Of a stretch of DNA of 25,263 bases, positions 22,058-25,263 are shown piece by piece. How positions within the stretch are numbered: position 1 is the stretch's first letter; each line of letters opens with the position of its first letter. The notes under the pieces were generated by a model that was given only the letters and a program-made list of their open reading frames with translations, did not search any database and was not told the origin of the DNA. The stretch spans positions 1-25,263 of the forward strand of contig VAYX01000069.1 of NCBI GenBank assembly GCA_005885325.1, in the 5' to 3' direction. The position numbers and the translations under genes are program-made. Source of the DNA: Actinomycetota bacterium (GTDB taxonomy: Bacteria > Actinomycetota > UBA4738 > HRBIN12).

Positions 22058-23860
22058 ATCCTCTCGGGACCCGTCGATATCTGCGTCGACCGCCCCGTGC
22101 TCTCGCTCGATCGGCCGTTCACGTACGAGCTCGACGAGGGCCTGGGCGCCGGGATCGGCTCGCTCGTGCAGGTCCCGTTCCACGGGCGACTCGTCCGGGG
22201 GTGGGTGTTGGGGCCTTCGGAGGAGGTACCGGACCGGATGCTCCGGGTGAAGAAGGCGGTTTCGACCGTTCGATTCTTCGACCCGTCCATGCTCGAGGTG
22301 CTGCGATGGGTGAGCGAGCGGTACGTCGCGCCGCTCGCCTCGGTGATCGAGCGGTCCTACCCACCACGTGTCGCCTCCGAAGAGACGATGGCGTCCGACC
22401 CGCCTCGCTCCTCAGCCCCGGCCCTCCGTCCCGCCCCCGCCCTTCCTCCCCAGACGTCGCGCGTCCTCGCGGGCTACCGGGCCGGGTCGGACATGCTCGA
22501 CGCGCTCCGGGGCGGCGCCGGCGCCTTCCTGGTGCGTCCGGCGCCGGAGGACGAGCAACGGGTGGCCGTCGAAGCGGTGGGTGCGGCGCTCGCGCACGGC
22601 CGGAGCGCCATCGTCCTCGTCCCCGAGCTGGACCCGCTCCCGGCCACGGGCTCGGCCATCCTGGATGCCTACGGCGAGCACGTCGCGCTATTCGCCGGTG
22701 GGAGCCAGCGGGCTCGGTACCGGATGTGGCTCGACATCGCGTCCGGCGCCTATCGGGTCGTCGTGGGGACCCGCCCCGCCGTGTTCGCGCCGACGAGGGA
22801 CCTCGGGCTCCTCTATGTGTCCAGGGAGAGTCACGCCGGGCATCGGGAGGAGCGTTCGCCGTACTACCACGTCCGCGACGTTGCCCTCACCCGAGCCAGG
22901 CAGTCTGGTGCCGTCTGTGTGATGGCGGCCCTGTGCCCATCGGGGGAGGCGATGACGACGGGCGCCGCGGAGGTGATCCCGCGCGCGCGGGGGTGGCCGC
23001 CGGTCGAGGTGGTCCGGCCCGGCCCGGAGGGACGAGCTCCCCGCCTGGTCTCGGCGCTGAAGGGAGTGAACCGCGGGTTCCTGTTCCAGCCGCTGCCCGG
23101 CTACGGCGTCGCGCGGGTGTGTCGCGCGTGTGGGGAGCCGGCCGCCTGCGCCGCGTGTGGCGGGATGCTCCGGTCCCAGGGGGGAGCGGTCCGCTGCACC
23201 GTGTGCGGAGCGGACGGGACGTGCGCGAGCTGCGGGGCCGCCGACTTCGGCATCGCCCGAGGCGGGGCGGAGCGGGTGGAGGAATGGGCCCGGGCGGTGG
23301 CTCGGGTGCCGGTCCGTCGGATCGGCCCCGGCGACCGCCCCGCACCTCCCGAAGCTCGCGAGGTGACCGTGGGTGGTGTGGAGGCGGTCAAGGACCTCGG
23401 CCCGCTCGGCCTGGACCTGGTGGCCATCCTCGATGCCGACCAGGCCGCTCGCCGGCCCGGGCTGGCGGCCAGGGAGCGAGCGCTCGCCACGTGGATGGAG
23501 GCGGCGGCGTGGGCCCCTCCTTCCGGCCGTGTGATCGTGCAGACCCGCCACCCCGGCGACCCCGCGGTTCAATCCCTCGTCTCGGGGAGCCCCGATCGCT
23601 TCCACCGAAGCGAGCTGCCCCGACGGGCCGACGCGGGCTTCCCCGCGGGCTGGCCGGTGTTCCGGGTGACCGGCGACGCCGCCTTGGCGGACGAGCTCGC
23701 GTCGTTGGAGCCGAGGACGCTCCTGTCTTCGGGCGGCGAGGGGCAGACGGTATGCTTGGTCGCGCTCGATCCAGGGGCGGTCCGGACGTTCGGCCGGACG
23801 ATGCGAGCCCTGTCGGAACGGGGCGTGGTCACCCGGGTCGAGGCCGAGCCCCACCTCTGA
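22058..23860 (+). CDS. priA: PriA-like primosomal protein N', helicase motifs lost
   Basis: The protein has the PriA order: a 3'-DNA-end binding domain (VDRPVLSLDRPFTYELDE near the start, SLVQVPFHGRLVRGWVLG), a winged-helix-like part, a helicase-like core and a zinc module. The zinc module carries eight cysteines in four C-x2-C pairs (about 23119-23240). Walker A is absent: GAFLVRPAPEDEQR stands where GVTGSGKTE belongs, DEEH is VSRESH, and GSATPS is AALCPS. Actinobacterial PriA is known to lack helicase activity signatures, so it is probably a loader or scaffold. The start is uncertain: homology reaches at least 22070, but no ATG, GTG or TTG lies between the metK stop and GTG 22097. I mark ATC 22058 as the earliest reasonable point. 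Confidence 0.85.
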   Translation: MLSGPVDICVDRPVLSLDRPFTYELDEGLGAGIGSLVQVPFHGRLVRGWVLGPSEEVPDRMLRVKKAVSTVRFFDPSMLEVLRWVSERYVAPLASVIERSYPPRVASEETMASDPPRSSAPALRPAPALPPQTSRVLAGYRAGSDMLDALRGGAGAFLVRPAPEDEQRVAVEAVGAALAHGRSAIVLVPELDPLPATGSAILDAYGEHVALFAGGSQRARYRMWLDIASGAYRVVVGTRPAVFAPTRDLGLLYVSRESHAGHREERSPYYHVRDVALTRARQSGAVCVMAALCPSGEAMTTGAAEVIPRARGWPPVEVVRPGPEGRAPRLVSALKGVNRGFLFQPLPGYGVARVCRACGEPAACAACGGMLRSQGGAVRCTVCGADGTCASCGAADFGIARGGAERVEEWARAVARVPVRRIGPGDRPAPPEAREVTVGGVEAVKDLGPLGLDLVAILDADQAARRPGLAARERALATWMEAAAWAPPSGRVIVQTRHPGDPAVQSLVSGSPDRFHRSELPRRADAGFPAGWPVFRVTGDAALADELASLEPRTLLSSGGEGQTVCLVALDPGAVRTFGRTMRALSERGVVTRVEAEPHL

Positions 23861-23875
23861 GGAGCGCCGACCACG

Positions 23876-24394
23876 ATGGCCGTCCTTCGCATCAGGAAGC
23901 TGGGTGACCCGGTCCTTCGGGAGAAGGCTCGTCCGGTCGAGCGGTTCGACGGAACGCTCCGACGGCTGGTCGACGACATGCTCGAGACGATGTACGCAGC
24001 ACCCGGTGTCGGCCTGGCGGCCCCGCAGGTGGGGGTGTCGCTCCGGCTCTTCGTCTACGACGACGGCGAGGGCAACACGGGCGCCGTGGCCAACCCGGAA
24101 CTGTCGGACCTGGAGGACGAGGAGACCCGCGACGAAGGGTGTCTGTCGATCCCGGGGCCCTTCTATCCCACGGTCCGGTCCCTGCGGGCCACCCTGCGCG
24201 GCCAGGATGCGGAGGGCCGGCCCCTCGAACTCCGAGGCGAGGGACTGCTGGCGCGGATCTTCCAACACGAGACCGACCACACACAGGGAGTCCTGTACAT
24301 CGACCGGCTTCCGCCCGAGGGCCGGCGCGAGGTCATGCGCCTGCTGCGGGATCATGAGGTGAAGCAGCAGCAGGAACGCTCGCCCACGCCCTGA
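23876..24394 (+). CDS. def: Peptide deformylase
   Basis: Def removes the formyl group from nascent proteins. The 172-residue product has all three family motifs: GVGLAAPQ (44-51), EGCLS (87-91, Cys89 as metal ligand) and HETDH (131-135, two His ligands and the catalytic Glu). The ATG at 23876 follows TGAGGAG, which overlaps the priA stop. fmt follows, so the formylation and deformylation genes lie together as in many bacteria. A short charged tail (KQQQERSPTP) extends past the family core. Confidence 0.96.
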   Translation: MAVLRIRKLGDPVLREKARPVERFDGTLRRLVDDMLETMYAAPGVGLAAPQVGVSLRLFVYDDGEGNTGAVANPELSDLEDEETRDEGCLSIPGPFYPTVRSLRATLRGQDAEGRPLELRGEGLLARIFQHETDHTQGVLYIDRLPPEGRREVMRLLRDHEVKQQQERSPTP

Positions 24395-24407
24395 TCCGCA
24401 GGCCGCG

Positions 24408-24413
24408 TATCCT
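24408..24413 (+). promoter_or_regulatory. Putative -10 element (TATCCT) before fmt
   Basis: TATCCT ends 8 bases before the fmt GTG, the same arrangement as at metK and aroC. No ribosome site is visible in the 27-base gap. No clear -35 is seen. Confidence 0.4.
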
Positions 24414-24421
24414 CGCCCCCG

Positions 24422-25263
24422 GTGGCCGAGCCGCGCGCCCTTCGCATCGCCTTCCTGGGGAACGATCCTTGGTCCGTCCCCTCGCTCGAGGCCCTGGCCG
24501 GTTCGCGACACGATGTCGTGGTGGTCGTGACGCGGGTGCCGCGACCGGGTCGGCGCGGGCAAGGGCCCGCGCCGACCCCGGTCGCGGAGGCGGCCAGGAC
24601 CCTCGGCCTTCCGCTCGCCGAGGTGGAGACGGTGAAGTCCGGCCCGGGGTTCGAGGCCCTCGCCGCCGCGGCACCCGACCTCCTGGCCGTGGTGGCGTAC
24701 GGCGAGATCCTCCCGGCCGGCGTCCTGAACGTGCCGACGATCGCCCCGGTCAACGTGCACTTCTCGTTGCTCCCGCTGCTCCGGGGAGCGAGCCCCGTCC
24801 AGACGGCGCTGCTGCTCGGGATGGACGAGACCGGTGTCACCACGATCCGCATGGACGCGGGCATGGACACCGGCCCGATCCTTCGCCGCCGCGAGGAGCC
24901 GATCAGCGAAGACGACGACGCCGGCTCGCTCGGGGGACGGCTGGCCAGGATCGGCGGCGAGCTGTTGGTCGAGACCGTCGACGACCTCTCGGCGGGCCGG
25001 GTCACCCCCGTCCCGCAGGACGACACCCGGGCAACGTTCGCCCCGAAGCTCGGTCCCGCGGACCGCCGGCTCGACTGGAACGAGCCCGCTCCGGTGCTGG
25101 TCAACCGGGTCCGGGCCTTCTCGCCCGCCCCCGGGGCGACGGCGACGTTCCGAGGCAAGGCCCTCAAGGTGCTCCGGGCCCGGGCGGTCGAGGGGAGTGG
25201 CCAGCCCGGGGCCATCGTCGAGGTGGACGAGGACGGCTTCGTGGTGGCGACGGCAGAAGGAGG
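24422..25263 (+). CDS. fmt: Methionyl-tRNA formyltransferase, 3' end outside the window
   Basis: Fmt adds a formyl group from 10-formyltetrahydrofolate to Met-tRNA(fMet). The 280 visible residues show a Rossmann start (LRIAFLGNDPWSVPSLEAL) and the catalytic triad Asn111, His113 (VNVHFSLLPLLRGASPV, with the SLLP motif) and Asp149 (DAGMDTGPIL). The 38-residue Asn-Asp spacing equals that of E. coli Fmt. The C-terminal tRNA-binding OB domain begins at about residue 205 (FAPKLGPADRRLDW) and runs off the window. The GTG at 24422 is chosen because the family motif starts 7 residues later. Confidence 0.94.
   Translation, partial: MAEPRALRIAFLGNDPWSVPSLEALAGSRHDVVVVVTRVPRPGRRGQGPAPTPVAEAARTLGLPLAEVETVKSGPGFEALAAAAPDLLAVVAYGEILPAGVLNVPTIAPVNVHFSLLPLLRGASPVQTALLLGMDETGVTTIRMDAGMDTGPILRRREEPISEDDDAGSLGGRLARIGGELLVETVDDLSAGRVTPVPQDDTRATFAPKLGPADRRLDWNEPAPVLVNRVRAFSPAPGATATFRGKALKVLRARAVEGSGQPGAIVEVDEDGFVVATAEG

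Overview
The window reads as an ordinary core-genome segment of a very GC-rich, deep-branching Actinomycetota, possibly from a metagenome-assembled genome. The evidence is an actinobacterial gene order (aroC-aroK/B-aroQ-pepQ-efp-nusB, then pyrR-pyrB-pyrC-carA-carB...pyrF-mihF-gmk-rpoZ-coaBC-metK-priA-def-fmt). It also carries a mycobacterial-type integration host factor, a PriA without helicase motifs, an ECF sigma factor paired with a CU044_5270-like membrane protein, and frequent GTG starts. Unlike Mycobacterium, it has a class 1B-type PyrD/PyrK pair and a short type-1 PyrF, which argues for a lineage outside the classical mycolata. A PilO gene directly before aroC fits the same reading. No mobile element, CRISPR array or tRNA gene is visible.

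Layout. Positions 1-1198 hold the end of a type IV pilus cluster (PilO and a PilP/GspC-like protein), closed by a perfect 14-bp hairpin. Positions 1295-6496 hold the shikimate genes aroC, a fused aroK-aroB and aroQ, then pepQ, efp and nusB, all on the plus strand and tightly packed. Positions 6528-8353 are a minus-strand block: tatA, an ECF sigma factor and its overlapping membrane partner. Positions 8496-18338 are the pyrimidine operon pyrR-pyrB-pyrC-carA-carB-pyrK-pyrD-pyrF, headed by a PyrR-binding RNA hairpin and a 17-codon leader ORF that overlaps pyrR. carB/pyrK, pyrK/pyrD and pyrD/pyrF overlap by GTGA, so translation is probably coupled. Positions 18398-25263 hold mihF, gmk, rpoZ, coaBC, metK, priA, def and the 5' part of fmt.

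How the genes work together. aroKB, aroQ and aroC cover four of the seven chorismate steps. The pyr genes nominally cover the whole route from bicarbonate and glutamine to UMP, under feedback from PyrR. def and fmt are the formyl-methionine cycle. efp, nusB, rpoZ and gmk are translation, transcription and nucleotide housekeeping.

What stands out. (1) The PyrD homologue keeps its FMN scaffold, but nearly every residue that contacts orotate is substituted, and the catalytic Cys is Gly. Its PyrK partner also lacks the usual GGGxGxxP motif. (2) carA has a deletion-like frameshift that removes the S-Q-N-H-G-F glutamine-site loop. (3) The PyrR site sits against the ribosome-binding site of a leader ORF coupled to pyrR. 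(4) gmk appears to start at CTG, and priA has no ATG/GTG/TTG start. (5) aroC, metK and fmt have -10-like hexamers 7-8 nt before their start codons, suggesting leaderless mRNAs. I see no new multi-gene defence or mobile system. The altered PyrK/PyrD pair is the best candidate for undescribed biochemistry.
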